From assembly GCA_934643145.1 (NCBI GenBank), contig CAKUBM010000010.1, positions 1-64,000 on the forward strand: 64,000 bases of DNA, written 5' to 3'. Under the pieces are notes generated by a model. That model was given only the letters and a program-made list of their open reading frames with translations, made no database searches and was not told the DNA's origin. Below, one piece after another: positions 46,280-54,202 of this stretch. Both the position numbers and the translations under genes were made by a program. The DNA is from an uncultured Collinsella sp. Lineage in GTDB: Bacteria; Actinomycetota; Coriobacteriia; Coriobacteriales; Coriobacteriaceae. The stretch's first letter is position 1, and each line of letters begins with the position of its first letter.

Positions 46280-46999
46280 AATTCTGAAGTGCAGGCCTAT
46301 GTTCCGGTAAATGATTATTTAGCTGAACTTGGAGAAGCCCTTTTTGCTCAAACAATTGAAGAGAACAAGCGAGAAAATCATTACCGTTCAGTCGAGTCAT
46401 TCTGCGAAGTCAAGGGCGGTTAGAGGCTCCCTAAAGGTTCAGAGCTAATTGCAGAGGCAAACTCTCATCCATATATTCGAGTCCGCGACTTAAACAACGC
46501 TTCTGTTCTCTTACTCACTTCGGAAATGCTATATATCGACGATGAAACACGATCTAATATTTCGCGCTACGTTGTCAACACTGGCGATCTAATTGTTTCC
46601 GTTGTCGGAACGATTGGCCTTACGGCGTATATCGGAAAAACGCTCGATGAGGCAAACCTCACAGAGAATTGCAACAAACTTACTTCGTTTAAAGGCGACT
46701 TTGCGGCGTGGTCGTATTTCTTTCTTCGTAGCTCAATGGGCATGGAAGCTATTAGGCTTGGAACTGTTGGTGCCGTTCAGACCAAGCTTGCATTAAAAAA
46801 CATTAAGTCGATGAACGTCCCGTTTGCTCCAGCTTGTGCAATAGAAAGAACGACTTCGACGCTCAATGGTATTCTTGAGCTCATATAGGCTAATATACTC
46901 AAGTCGTAGGCTCTTGGCGAACTGCGTGACGCATTGCTTCCCAAACTCATGTAGGGCGAAATCGACGTCTCTCAGTTTGGCGCTGTTCGGATGGATTAG
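46280..46999 (+). pseudogene. hsdS: Decayed type I restriction specificity subunit (hsdS)
   Basis: The three parts are recognisable in order. The central helical repeat region reads VNDYLAELGEALFAQTIEEN. The target-recognition domain reads RLPKGSELIAEANSHPYIRVRDLNNAS and continues to VNTGDLIVSVVGTIGLTAYIG. The C-terminal end reads LGELRDALLPKLM, stop, GEIDVSQ. Lesions are a TAG at 46421 (the conserved GGK-RLPKGS has its Lys turned into a stop), a frame change between ~46887 and 46912, and a second TAG at 46952. No hsdM or hsdR is in the window. The integrase fragment on the opposite strand fits a former hsdS-integrase phase-variation locus. Confidence 0.88.
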
Positions 47000-47028
47000 G
47001 TATAGAGCGCTATGGCAGGGGGGCGAAG

Positions 47029-47880
47029 ATGATGATTGTTGTAAATGAATCGGCTGCTGCTTCATATCTATACCTAATGGGATTAACCATAGACGAAGAG
47101 CTGCCGCTTACGCAACACCTCTCTCTATTGCCGGCCACGTGCAAGGCCTCGCCGGACGACATGATAAATTCTATGATGAAATATGGCAGCGGAGATGAGA
47201 CCGATTTAGGTGTCTTGATTGCCGTCCTTAGGAAAACTACAGCTCAGTTGCGCGTTGTTGGAGAGGGCAAAGAGCTTGCAGTTCGAGTTTGGAATGCCCA
47301 ATCTGCAATAGTTCTATTGTCCGCGCTTTTGAATTGCGAATTGTATTGGCATGTTCAGAGCGATTCGCGGACAGAAGATTTTTCGCCATGCTCGGCAATC
47401 AATGTTGTTCTTTCTACAAGGTTGTTCATTCCAAGAAAATTGAAAGTGATCAACGATTCAGAGAAGCAGTGGATAAGACAGCATTATCGGGACGCATGGG
47501 AACTGTTTGATAAAAACACGCGATTTGAGACCGCGGTGAATTCCTTGTGGAGCTACAAGCAATCGCTTCGACCTTCAGTTCAAATGGCGATTATATGGGC
47601 TGGGATTGAGTCATTGTTTGGAGTCCGGAGCGAACTTGTTTTTCGTGTCAGTACTCTCGCAGCTTTGTTTCTTGGAGGAGGCAAGCAAAAACAGCAAGAA
47701 ATAAAGAAGCTATATAGAGCAAGGTCAGAAGCCGTTCATGAGGGAAAACAACCTTCTGAGTCTTGTGTTTCCGATTCTGCAAAATTATTGCAAGCGCTAA
47801 TCTTGGAATGCGTCGAACGGGGCTGTTTACCAAATGAGGACGGTTTGCTTTTCGGATTCGAAGAAGGATCGGCTAAATAA
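47029..47880 (+). CDS. ApeA-like HEPN domain protein
   Basis: A 283-residue protein. The C-terminal ~120 residues carry an ApeA-type HEPN fold: LRPSVQMAIIWAGIESLFG, then SELVFRVSTLAALFLGGG and the RNase signature RxxxxH in YRARSEAVHEGK. HEPN proteins of this kind cut RNA and occur in anti-phage loci. The N-terminal half has no motif I recognise. It starts at ATG 47029 (or 47032) after GGGGGGCGAAG. It lies between the hsdS remnant and a helicase remnant, i.e. in defence-type debris. Its own frame appears intact. Confidence 0.82.
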   Translation: MMIVVNESAAASYLYLMGLTIDEELPLTQHLSLLPATCKASPDDMINSMMKYGSGDETDLGVLIAVLRKTTAQLRVVGEGKELAVRVWNAQSAIVLLSALLNCELYWHVQSDSRTEDFSPCSAINVVLSTRLFIPRKLKVINDSEKQWIRQHYRDAWELFDKNTRFETAVNSLWSYKQSLRPSVQMAIIWAGIESLFGVRSELVFRVSTLAALFLGGGKQKQQEIKKLYRARSEAVHEGKQPSESCVSDSAKLLQALILECVERGCLPNEDGLLFGFEEGSAK

Positions 47881-47884
47881 TCAT

Positions 47885-48382
47885 TTATCGCCCTACGAGT
47901 ATTTGCAGATGAGACACCGATGCGTTTCAGTTGCATTGCATAGACAAGATAACGAAAAAGCAGCAAATCAAGAATGGCGATTCGCAAACATGGTTTATCC
48001 GGAGTTTTCACCAACCGCATCTTTGCGCGCCGCCTCAAATGAAACCCATAATGGAGTTTGGGCCATTCCAGAGTCACTTGCGCAAAGGTATTGCGAGTTT
48101 TTGGATCCAGTGATTTTGAGACGTAGCGTCGCCACTCAGACCGCGAACGCTTCATCGATCTGCAACTTCGGCAAAGCAAAGGGCCGAACATATGACCATG
48201 TTTTGATTTATCCAGTTGCCGATATGGCCTCTTGGTTGCAAGATGCCTCGACGGGCCTGAAGCCGCAGACACGCTCCAAGCTCTATGTTGCAATTACTAG
48301 GGCGAGGTTCAGCGCTGGCTTCGTGGTTGCTGACAATAAAATAAATGAGCTTCCAGACACGCTAAGCGTCTGGAAGCCATAA
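47885..48382 (+). pseudogene. C-terminal remnant of a UvrD-like helicase
   Basis: Homology is clear from about 47990: GVWAIPESLAQRYCEFLDP, then NFGKAKGRTYDHVLIYPVADM and RSKLYVAITRARFSAGFVV. These are motifs V-VI of UvrD/REP superfamily 1 helicases of the type found in defence loci, such as the GajB-like helicases of Gabija. The ATPase N-terminal domains are missing, so it cannot be a working helicase. A GCTTCCAGA...TCTGGAAGC hairpin overlaps the last codons. Confidence 0.78.
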
Positions 48383-48847
48383 ATCAATCACGTGTTTGTT
48401 TGTCAGCAAAAGCGGATCCCTACGTGAACCTAAAGACGGCCTTGATCAGCCATCCGTTGAACCTGGAGATGCACTTACCAGTCAACTTCATCCATATCAC
48501 CCCAATCCTCTGAAACAACTCTCATGTCACCCTTCTCTGGCTGCGTCTCGGTTGCGCCCAGCGCCTATTTGGCTACTTCCGCTTGTATCCTGAGTAATAA
48601 CCTCCGCTGCTGCAACCAAGGTGGCGAATTGCTGCCTTTGCCATATGGAACTGTATGTAAGTGCTTCGAGGTGATGATGCCGATCTCACTTCAATTCATG
48701 GACGCATCGAAATAATAGGGCGGAGTCGCTCTCTCGATCCCGCCTCGCAAACCCGAATAGTTCTGACTTTCCCGTTATCCGGAACATCTGGGGAAGTTCG
48801 CGTCCCAGTCCGGAAAACCCAATGCCTGAAACGACGATGCCAAGGGG
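48383..48847. other. Gene-free stretch between convergent genes
   Basis: About 460 bases with no supported gene, tRNA or clear repeat. It separates the helicase remnant from the minus-strand membrane protein and is probably decayed DNA. Confidence 0.5.
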
Positions 48848-49420
48848 TTACTCGGTCAGCTTCTTGCATCCGTGCCAGGTCAAGGGAAGGGGCAGCCTGT
48901 AGAACGAGGTTGGCTCCATAGGGATCTCCTCGAGCCTTCCGTTGCCCCGCCGAACCCATGAAGTTCCGCTTGCGTCGGTGAAAGCCGTTTCGGGTGCCGT
49001 GCGAACTCCCATTCCGTGCCCTTCCGTCGGGAGCCATATGCACCATGCTCCAGGAGGAAGCGTGCCGACGCAGACGCGGTTGGGATAAGCGGGGCGGTTA
49101 TCCTCACCTTTGAAAGAGGGGCCGGCCCCGCTAATCCCGACGCAGGTGACGATTACGTCGTAGACGGGGGACTCGCTTTCGTTTCGAAGCACGACGAATT
49201 GCCAGACGAACCGATTGTCCTCGGGCTGATCAGTTCGGTTTCGATCCCCTTCGTACCATGCCGATATGCGGGATGGCTGATGCCGCTTGATGTCGTCCTC
49301 CCTGTTCTTTTTGCTCTGGTTACTTTGCCAGAGTGCGGCAATCAAGGCCCCCAAGGTAACGAGTCCGATGAATGCTTGGACAATCAGATTGGCGATGTCT
49401 ATATCGATGCCAAAAATCAT
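48848..49420 (-). CDS. Membrane-anchored protein of unknown function
   Basis: A 190-residue protein with one N-terminal transmembrane helix (NLIVQAFIGLVTLGALIAAL), a charged juxtamembrane stretch (QSNQSKKNREDDIKR) and a soluble domain of predicted beta character. The latter contains FVVLRNESESPVYDVIVTCVG and VGTLPPGAWCIWLP, suggestive of an Ig-like or immunity-type fold. I do not recognise the family. The GC-rich codons resemble the chromosome more than the neighbouring accessory genes. Confidence 0.72.
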   Translation of the reverse strand: MIFGIDIDIANLIVQAFIGLVTLGALIAALWQSNQSKKNREDDIKRHQPSRISAWYEGDRNRTDQPEDNRFVWQFVVLRNESESPVYDVIVTCVGISGAGPSFKGEDNRPAYPNRVCVGTLPPGAWCIWLPTEGHGMGVRTAPETAFTDASGTSWVRRGNGRLEEIPMEPTSFYRLPLPLTWHGCKKLTE

Positions 49421-49843
49421 TGGATGGTCACCGGCTCAGCGTCGTGGGGCGATAATTCTAACTCCGAATAATACGGCTTGATCGATGGTCGACGTTACGT
49501 AAACGTCAAAATGGGTTTGTCTTAACAGCCTTATTTTCTTAAGACAAACTTGCCGCAACGCCAATTCAAAGAGTTTGCCGTGACGCAGACAGATGCAGTT
49601 GGTTGCTGAAAAGCGTGGTTATTTGGGCAGGATTCGCTTCAAAACGCCCGTCGATTATTACGATCTAATGCAGCCTGTAGGGTGGATGTACTTCGATAAG
49701 CAGTAGTCGACATGCTCTGGTTTTGAACGAAAAGTCCCAGAGACAATCGATAACGATTCTTCTTTGATGATGCGAGCGGCGCTACCATTAGCAGCGCCGC
49801 TTGTTTTCCGCTCGCAGATAGATCCCGCCATGTTGACCACCGA
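49421..49843. other. Intergenic stretch with two hairpins
   Basis: No gene is supported. An 11-bp inverted repeat GTTTGTCTTAA (49515-49525) with TTAAGACAAAC (49539-49549) lies here. A GC-rich hairpin AGCGGCGCT (49775-49783) with AGCGCCGCT (49793-49801) is followed by TGTTTT and may be a terminator. Confidence 0.6.
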
Positions 49844-50134
49844 ATGCATCTTGACCGACGTGCTCGTACTCCTATTCGGGCACAGAAATTGGAGGCGCGG
49901 CCCCCAGCGTCTACTCAGCGAAATTCGTTAAGAAAGCTGACATCGAACACTGTGAACTCCGTCATCGAATCGAATCTCATTGACTGGGATGCGTTCATTA
50001 ATGATGACTTTGATGCCTATTTCAAAGCTCGCGTCATGGCTTTGCTGGACGCTATTGAGTTCGCACTGGGCAAGTCCATCTCCGATAGGGGCACCGAGGA
50101 AACAGTAAAGAGATTTGGCCGCTCATTGGAATAA
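49844..50134 (+). CDS. Short protein, possible C-terminal fragment
   Basis: A 96-residue frame whose second half (IDWDAFINDDFDAYFKARVMALLDAIEFALGK) looks like a real protein end, similar in feel to the tail of DUF262/GmrSD-type restriction proteins. The first ~40 residues are low in protein character, so this may be a relic without a proper start. It lies 40 bases before the TIR-like gene. Confidence 0.4.
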   Translation: MHLDRRARTPIRAQKLEARPPASTQRNSLRKLTSNTVNSVIESNLIDWDAFINDDFDAYFKARVMALLDAIEFALGKSISDRGTEETVKRFGRSLE

Positions 50135-50176
50135 GATGCTTCTTAGCTCCGTTATTGGTTATAGAAAGAAGGCTTA

Positions 50177-50938
50177 ATGTCTGATTTTGAAATTTTGCAG
50201 CAGTTGTGCGAAACAGCAGACGAACTTTCAAAGAAATACATCAGCTCTAGTTCGCCTGACTTTAAAGCATGGAAGACAAGGGCGGACAGGCTTTTAATTA
50301 GGCGATTTGGAAAAGACAGCTACGAATTTAAAAGCTTTAACAAAATCAGCTACTCGTTGTCTTTCTTCACCTCCGGTACGCCCGACTCGGCTTTCGTTGA
50401 AGCCTGTGCGGACGGCCTGCGCAGTGCAAAAGCTGTGCTGGAGACATACCTTGATGAGTTTTCAGACGAAGGGGAAACCGGATCGACTGCAAATGTTGGA
50501 GATTATTCGAAGGTATTTATCGTTCATGGTCACAACGGAGAGCTTAGAGAAAGGGTCGCGAGAATCATCGAAAGGCAGGGCCTGACGGCGGTTGTCCTAA
50601 ACGAGCAGTCAAATCAGGGCAAGACAATCATCGAAAAGCTGGAAATTGAAGGCGATGCAGCAGGAGCGGTATGCCTTTTTACGGCGGACGACGAAGGAAG
50701 AGCCCAGGCAGAACAGTCGGAAAAGCCCAGGGCTAGACAAAATGTTGTATTTGAAGCCGGATACTTTATTGGTCGGCTTGGCAGGGAAAACGTTGCAATT
50801 CTTGTTGACAAAGGTATCGAGATTCCCTCCGATCTACAGGGCGTCGTTTATACCGGAACAGACAGTTGGGAGTTCGGCCTCTTGAAAGAACTCAAGTCCA
50901 TGGAATATTCCATCGACTTTAATAAGATGGATATCTAA
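50177..50938 (+). CDS. TIR-like nucleotide-binding domain protein
   Basis: A 253-residue protein with two parts. Residues ~1-105 are helical and unknown. Residues ~110-240 match the 'predicted nucleotide-binding protein containing TIR-like domain' family (PF10137): KVFIVHGHNGELRERVARIIERQGL, EQSNQGKTIIEKLE, VCLFTADDEGR and RQNVVFEAGYFIGRLGRENV. The Glu in FEAGYF is the position of the catalytic Glu of NAD-consuming TIRs. Such proteins act in anti-phage immunity, some as effectors of cyclic-nucleotide systems. No cyclase is adjacent, so it may stand alone. It starts at ATG behind AGAAAGAAGG. Confidence 0.88.
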   Translation: MSDFEILQQLCETADELSKKYISSSSPDFKAWKTRADRLLIRRFGKDSYEFKSFNKISYSLSFFTSGTPDSAFVEACADGLRSAKAVLETYLDEFSDEGETGSTANVGDYSKVFIVHGHNGELRERVARIIERQGLTAVVLNEQSNQGKTIIEKLEIEGDAAGAVCLFTADDEGRAQAEQSEKPRARQNVVFEAGYFIGRLGRENVAILVDKGIEIPSDLQGVVYTGTDSWEFGLLKELKSMEYSIDFNKMDI

Positions 50939-51108
50939 TCCGTTGATCCCTCCTTTCACCGACTGGCAAAACGATTTACACCTAATTGTGGACATTGCCC
51001 ACACGATTTCTCTTTGCTCCCGCATTGATCTCGCTAAACTATTAATTGCTGCTACCAGGGCATTTTCTGGTGCACATTCTATTGGCTCCTGCGAAGATCG
51101 GAGCAGGT

Positions 51109-52203
51109 ATGTTTGCTGCCAAGTCCCACACCAGCCGTCATTACATTCCGATTGTTGCCATGGCCTGCCTATGCGTTTTGCTGGGCGGGCCTTCTTATGC
51201 CGCTGGCGCGGAGAGCCTCATCATCGCGGGCGCGACGTACTGCGAGCCGGGCGTGTCGGGCCCCGGCTGGGCCTGGACCGATGCCGACCACCTGGAGCTT
51301 AACGGCTACGCGGGCGAGGCCATCGGCGCCGAAGGCGACCTGGTGCTAACGCTTGCCGGGCAAAACTCCGTGACGGAGTCGCATGCGCCCGATGCGGACA
51401 TCACGCTGTGCGGCATGGAGGTGTGGGGCAACCTGACGCTTCGCGGCACCGGGACCCTGACGGCGACGGGCTCGCAGTGCGGGATCCACGCTTCGCAGGC
51501 GCTCGTGGTGGACGGATGCACCGTCGATGCGCGGGCGGACGGGGCCGATATAACGGACGAGGCGGTTGCCGGCGTGATCGCAGGCGACATGGCCGTGCGC
51601 GGCGGCGGGCGCGTCGTTGCCGCGGGCGCCGGGTCCGGAGCGGGCGTGCGCGCCTACGGCATGTATCTGCAGGACGCGGGCCTTGGCGATGGTGCGGCCG
51701 GCTGTCGGCTTTCCGTCGACGCCTCGCGGCTCGATGCGATCGGTGCCGACGGCGGCGTTGCATGCACGGGCGGGTCGCTTGTGTCCGCGCGGTTTGTGAC
51801 GCCTGTCGGCGGGGCCTTTGGTGCTGGCGGCGTGGTGGATGCTTCCGGTGCGGTGGCACCGCATGTGGTTGTGGAGCCCGAGGGCGTTACGGCGCTGGCA
51901 GGGGAGGCCGATGGGGGCGAGGTGCCGGGCGATAGTGCGGGTATGTCTCCCGCCGATGCAAGCCCCGCTGCTGGAGAGCCCACCACAGGGCCCACGGCAA
52001 ATCCCGCGCTGAAACCCGCGGCCACGCCAACCAAGACAACAACGACAGTAACCAAGACCACGGTGTCCACGCCTTCCAAGCCCAAGGCTGCAACCGCGAC
52101 AACTGCGGCACTCCCCAAGACCGGCGACATCAACTGGGTCGTCGCGTCCGTAGCGCTTTTCCTGCTTGGGACAGTGCTCTTGGCTGCCGCATGTTGCTGC
52201 TGA
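51109..52203 (+). CDS. LPxTG-anchored surface protein
   Basis: A 364-residue secreted protein. A signal peptide (IPIVAMACLCVLLGGPSYAAGA) is followed by a Gly/Ala-rich beta-repeat region of the type found in surface adhesins with autotransporter-like or beta-helix folds (LVLTLAGQNSVTE, GNLTLRGTGTLTATGS). Then come a Pro/Thr/Lys-rich wall-spanning stretch and the sortase signal LPKTGD with a hydrophobic segment. The C-terminus ends in four Cys where sortase substrates normally have Arg/Lys, so anchoring may be unusual. The ATG at 51109 is chosen because the signal peptide starts there. A damaged copy lies at 53509. Confidence 0.85.
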   Translation: MFAAKSHTSRHYIPIVAMACLCVLLGGPSYAAGAESLIIAGATYCEPGVSGPGWAWTDADHLELNGYAGEAIGAEGDLVLTLAGQNSVTESHAPDADITLCGMEVWGNLTLRGTGTLTATGSQCGIHASQALVVDGCTVDARADGADITDEAVAGVIAGDMAVRGGGRVVAAGAGSGAGVRAYGMYLQDAGLGDGAAGCRLSVDASRLDAIGADGGVACTGGSLVSARFVTPVGGAFGAGGVVDASGAVAPHVVVEPEGVTALAGEADGGEVPGDSAGMSPADASPAAGEPTTGPTANPALKPAATPTKTTTTVTKTTVSTPSKPKAATATTAALPKTGDINWVVASVALFLLGTVLLAAACCC

Positions 52204-52243
52204 GATGGCTGTCATTTGGAAGAAAGGATAGCTATTTGCCTGT

Positions 52244-52708
52244 TTGTTTATAGGCGCCCAATTATCGAAGGCAGAGGCCATACGGACGCGACCATGGGCT
52301 GAATTAATATGCGCTGTTATCTCTTTACTTGCAGCAGCCATCATTGGCAAGAAACAGTATTGCCAGAGCAGGTGTATGGAGGAATTCGAGCGTCGCCAGG
52401 ACGAGAGAGACGAGCGTAGACACGCCGAAGGAAATAAGGCGCAGGTGGTCGAGTTTATCTCGAGGTATTACTCAGACAGAGGCTAAATTCCGCTTTGCGT
52501 TGTCGCCGCCATGCACAATAATCTTTTTTATTCACGTGAGATGTACCGGAACTTCTGTTGTCTCGTGCCGGAGGTTCAGAATCTGATTCTTAAATACTGC
52601 AATCTTGACTTGCGGGTCAGGGGAGAGGATGACCTGTTCGTCCGTTGCATTGCCGCATCCGAAGCCACCCTCCGCGACCGGCGCTTCCTTCGCCCATTCG
52701 TTACTTGA
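52244..52708 (+). pseudogene. Frameshifted remnant of a small membrane protein
   Basis: One frame (52244-52486) gives a transmembrane segment (AELICAVISLLAAAIIG) and a charged helix (MEEFERRQDERDERRHAEG, ending AQVVEFISRYYSDRG). The following frame (from ~52490) gives PLCVVAAMHNNLFYSREMYRNF and LILKYCNLDL, which reads like a continuation. A frame change near 52484 would join them. I do not recognise the family. Confidence is low. Confidence 0.4.
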
Positions 52709-52780
52709 CTCTGCCTAATTCTGCCTAATTCTGCCAAGTTCATTTTTTCGAAACCTCACCCATTTCCTTCATTACTTGGG

Positions 52781-52786
52781 TATACT
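52781..52786 (+). promoter_or_regulatory. Putative -10 of the type III toxin-antitoxin promoter
   Basis: TATACT lies 12 bases upstream of the first antitoxin repeat. A matching -35 is not obvious. Confidence 0.5.
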
Positions 52787-52797
52787 TAAATCAGAAA

Positions 52798-52900
52798 TTG
52801 GTCGTAGGGCGCGACCAACGGAATCAAAAGAAAGCCCACTGAGAAGATTTTGGTCGTAGGGCGCGACCAACGGAATCAAAAGAAAGCCCACTGAGAAGAT
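52798..52900 (+). ncRNA. Type III antitoxin RNA: two tandem 52-nt pseudoknot repeats
   Basis: Two head-to-tail units, 52798-52849 and 52850-52900, are identical over 51 positions with a period of 52. Each holds a 7-bp hairpin (TTGGTCG/CGACCAA) whose loop TAGGGCG contains GGGC. That GGGC can pair with GCCC in the downstream AAAGCCCACT, giving an H-type pseudoknot. This is the defining structure of ToxI-type antitoxin RNAs, whose repeats are cut by, and bind, the cognate endoribonuclease. Two copies is at the low end for the class. A -10 upstream, a terminator directly downstream and the toxin gene complete the locus. Confidence 0.85.
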
Positions 52901-52937
52901 GCCTTCAATCTCTTTGGGTTGGAGGCATTTTCTTTTT
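52899..52937 (+). terminator. Terminator between antitoxin repeats and toxin gene
   Basis: ATGCCTTCAA (52899-52908) pairs with TTGGAGGCAT (52919-52928), one G-T pair included, followed by TTTCTTTTT. In type III systems such a leaky terminator sets the excess of antitoxin RNA over toxin mRNA. Confidence 0.85.
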
Positions 52938-52949
52938 CGGAGGGTCTGC

Positions 52950-53375
52950 ATGAATTCTAAAATCGTCTTTTTGACAAACTCGTTTTACCAAGATCATCCA
53001 AACCCGCCGTTCAAAGAGATGGAACAAAAGCAAAATCGTCCTTACATTGTCTTTTTGGTCGAAATCGAAGGTCATACGTGGGCCATACCTTTTCGCTCGC
53101 ATATTCGCCATGGGCACGCATTCTTTACCGATGCCGAAAACAAATGCGGGATTGATTATTCGAAAGCCGTTGTTGTAGACAGGCCAGAATATATAGATCA
53201 ACTGGTGCGTCCACACTTGCGCCAGAACGAATATGAAGCTCTCCGCGGAAATGAATTCGCAGTTCAAAAGGGATTTGAAAAATATATCAAGCTTTACAAG
53301 CGGGCTGTTCGATCGGGACATCCGCGCTATCAATCGCTTATCAAGTATTCTACGTTGCAGAATTATGATTTGTAG
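52950..53375 (+). CDS. Type III toxin-antitoxin endoribonuclease toxin (ToxN/TenpN/CptN type)
   Basis: A 141-residue toxin that would cleave RNA and be held inactive by the pseudoknot RNA upstream. It shows IVFLTNSFYQDHPN, then QNRPYIVFLVEIEGHTWAIPFRSHIRHGHAFF and GIDYSKAVVVD. This is the compact beta-rich core of the TenpN/CptN branch of type III toxins, including the conserved RPY..L and FRS.I.H segments. The ATG at 52950 has GGAGGG five bases upstream; the longer open frame begins inside the terminator and is rejected. An imperfect AAAAGGAAGGGA...TCCCTTCTTTT hairpin follows near 53440. Confidence 0.85.
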   Translation: MNSKIVFLTNSFYQDHPNPPFKEMEQKQNRPYIVFLVEIEGHTWAIPFRSHIRHGHAFFTDAENKCGIDYSKAVVVDRPEYIDQLVRPHLRQNEYEALRGNEFAVQKGFEKYIKLYKRAVRSGHPRYQSLIKYSTLQNYDL

Positions 53376-53437
53376 CCTAGTTGGAGCATAGTGGATTCAG
53401 GCTCCGCCGTATGCTTAAATCACATTCACACGAGAAT

Positions 53438-53487
53438 AAAAGGAAGGGAGGCTATGTGAAGGCCACAAAGCGTCCCTTCTTTTCCTG
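53438..53487 (+). terminator. Imperfect terminator after the toxin gene
   Basis: AAAAGGAAGGGAGGC on the left pairs with GCGTCCCTTCTTTT on the right with one bulge and one mismatch; the right arm ends in a T-run. It lies about 65 bases past the toxin stop. Confidence 0.6.
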
Positions 53488-53508
53488 ATTGACAGCCGGG
53501 GCCAGGCT

Positions 53509-54139
53509 CTCAGTGTGTCGGATCCCAGCTGGGCCTGGACCGATGCCGACCACCTGGAGCTCAGCGGGTTTTCTGGCGAGGCCATCGGCGCAGACCCGAA
53601 GCGGGCGTTCGCGTTTATGGTGTGTGTCTGCAGGACGCAGGTCTTAGCGATGGCACGGCCGGCTGTCGGCTTTCTGTCGATGCCTCGTGGCTTGCTTGGG
53701 CGGGTCGCTTGTGTCCGCGCGATTTGTGATGCCCGTTGGTGGTGCCTTTGGTGCTGACGGCGCGGCGGATGCCGGCGGGGACACGGCTGCGCATGTGATG
53801 ATTGAACCCGAGGGTGCCACGGCGCCGACGGGGGAGACCGACGGGAACGACGTGCCTGGCGGTGGGACGGGTGAGCCTGCCGGTTTTACTGACCCTGCTG
53901 CGGGACAACCCGGTACGGATCCTGCGGTGAAGCCAGCGGCCTCCACGTTAAAGACGACCACGACAACGGCCACCAAAACGACGGTGACCATGACCAGGGC
54001 GTCCACGCCATCCAAGCCCAAGTCTGCTGCCGGGACCACGGCAGCGCTCCCAAAGACCAGTGACAGCAACTGGATTGTCGCGCTCTCGATGTTATTACTG
54101 CTGGGATTAGCGCTTCTAGGTAACGCATATTGCTGCTGA
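53509..54139 (+). pseudogene. Deleted, frameshifted copy of the LPxTG surface protein gene
   Basis: The first part (SWAWTDADHLELSGFSGEAIGA) and the last part (GGSLVSARFVMPVGGAFGADG, the Thr-rich wall segment and the sorting end) match the intact gene at 51109. The signal peptide and about 100 residues of the middle are gone. The section coding VYGVCLQDAGLSDGTAGCRLSVDA lies in another frame. The sorting motif reads LPKTSD instead of LPKTGD, and the tail again ends in Cys-Cys. A tandem duplication with later decay is the simplest explanation. Confidence 0.85.
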
Positions 54140-54202
54140 GATACGATCCAAGCACTTATCCTCATTCGAATACCAAACCTACGGACAACGAATCCGGTTT
54201 AT

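Noticed and set aside
46152..46400. N-terminal extension of the minus-strand frame at 45570
   Set aside because: Its 5' part is antisense to the recognisable hsdS remnant and has no integrase or other similarity.
52798..52900. CRISPR array
   Set aside because: The two 52-base copies abut directly with no spacers, and no cas genes are present. The hairpin-pseudoknot structure and adjacent toxin explain them.
52899..52949. An upstream extension of the type III toxin frame
   Set aside because: It would start inside the terminator hairpin that separates antitoxin and toxin. The ATG at 52950 has GGAGGG and fits the family start.
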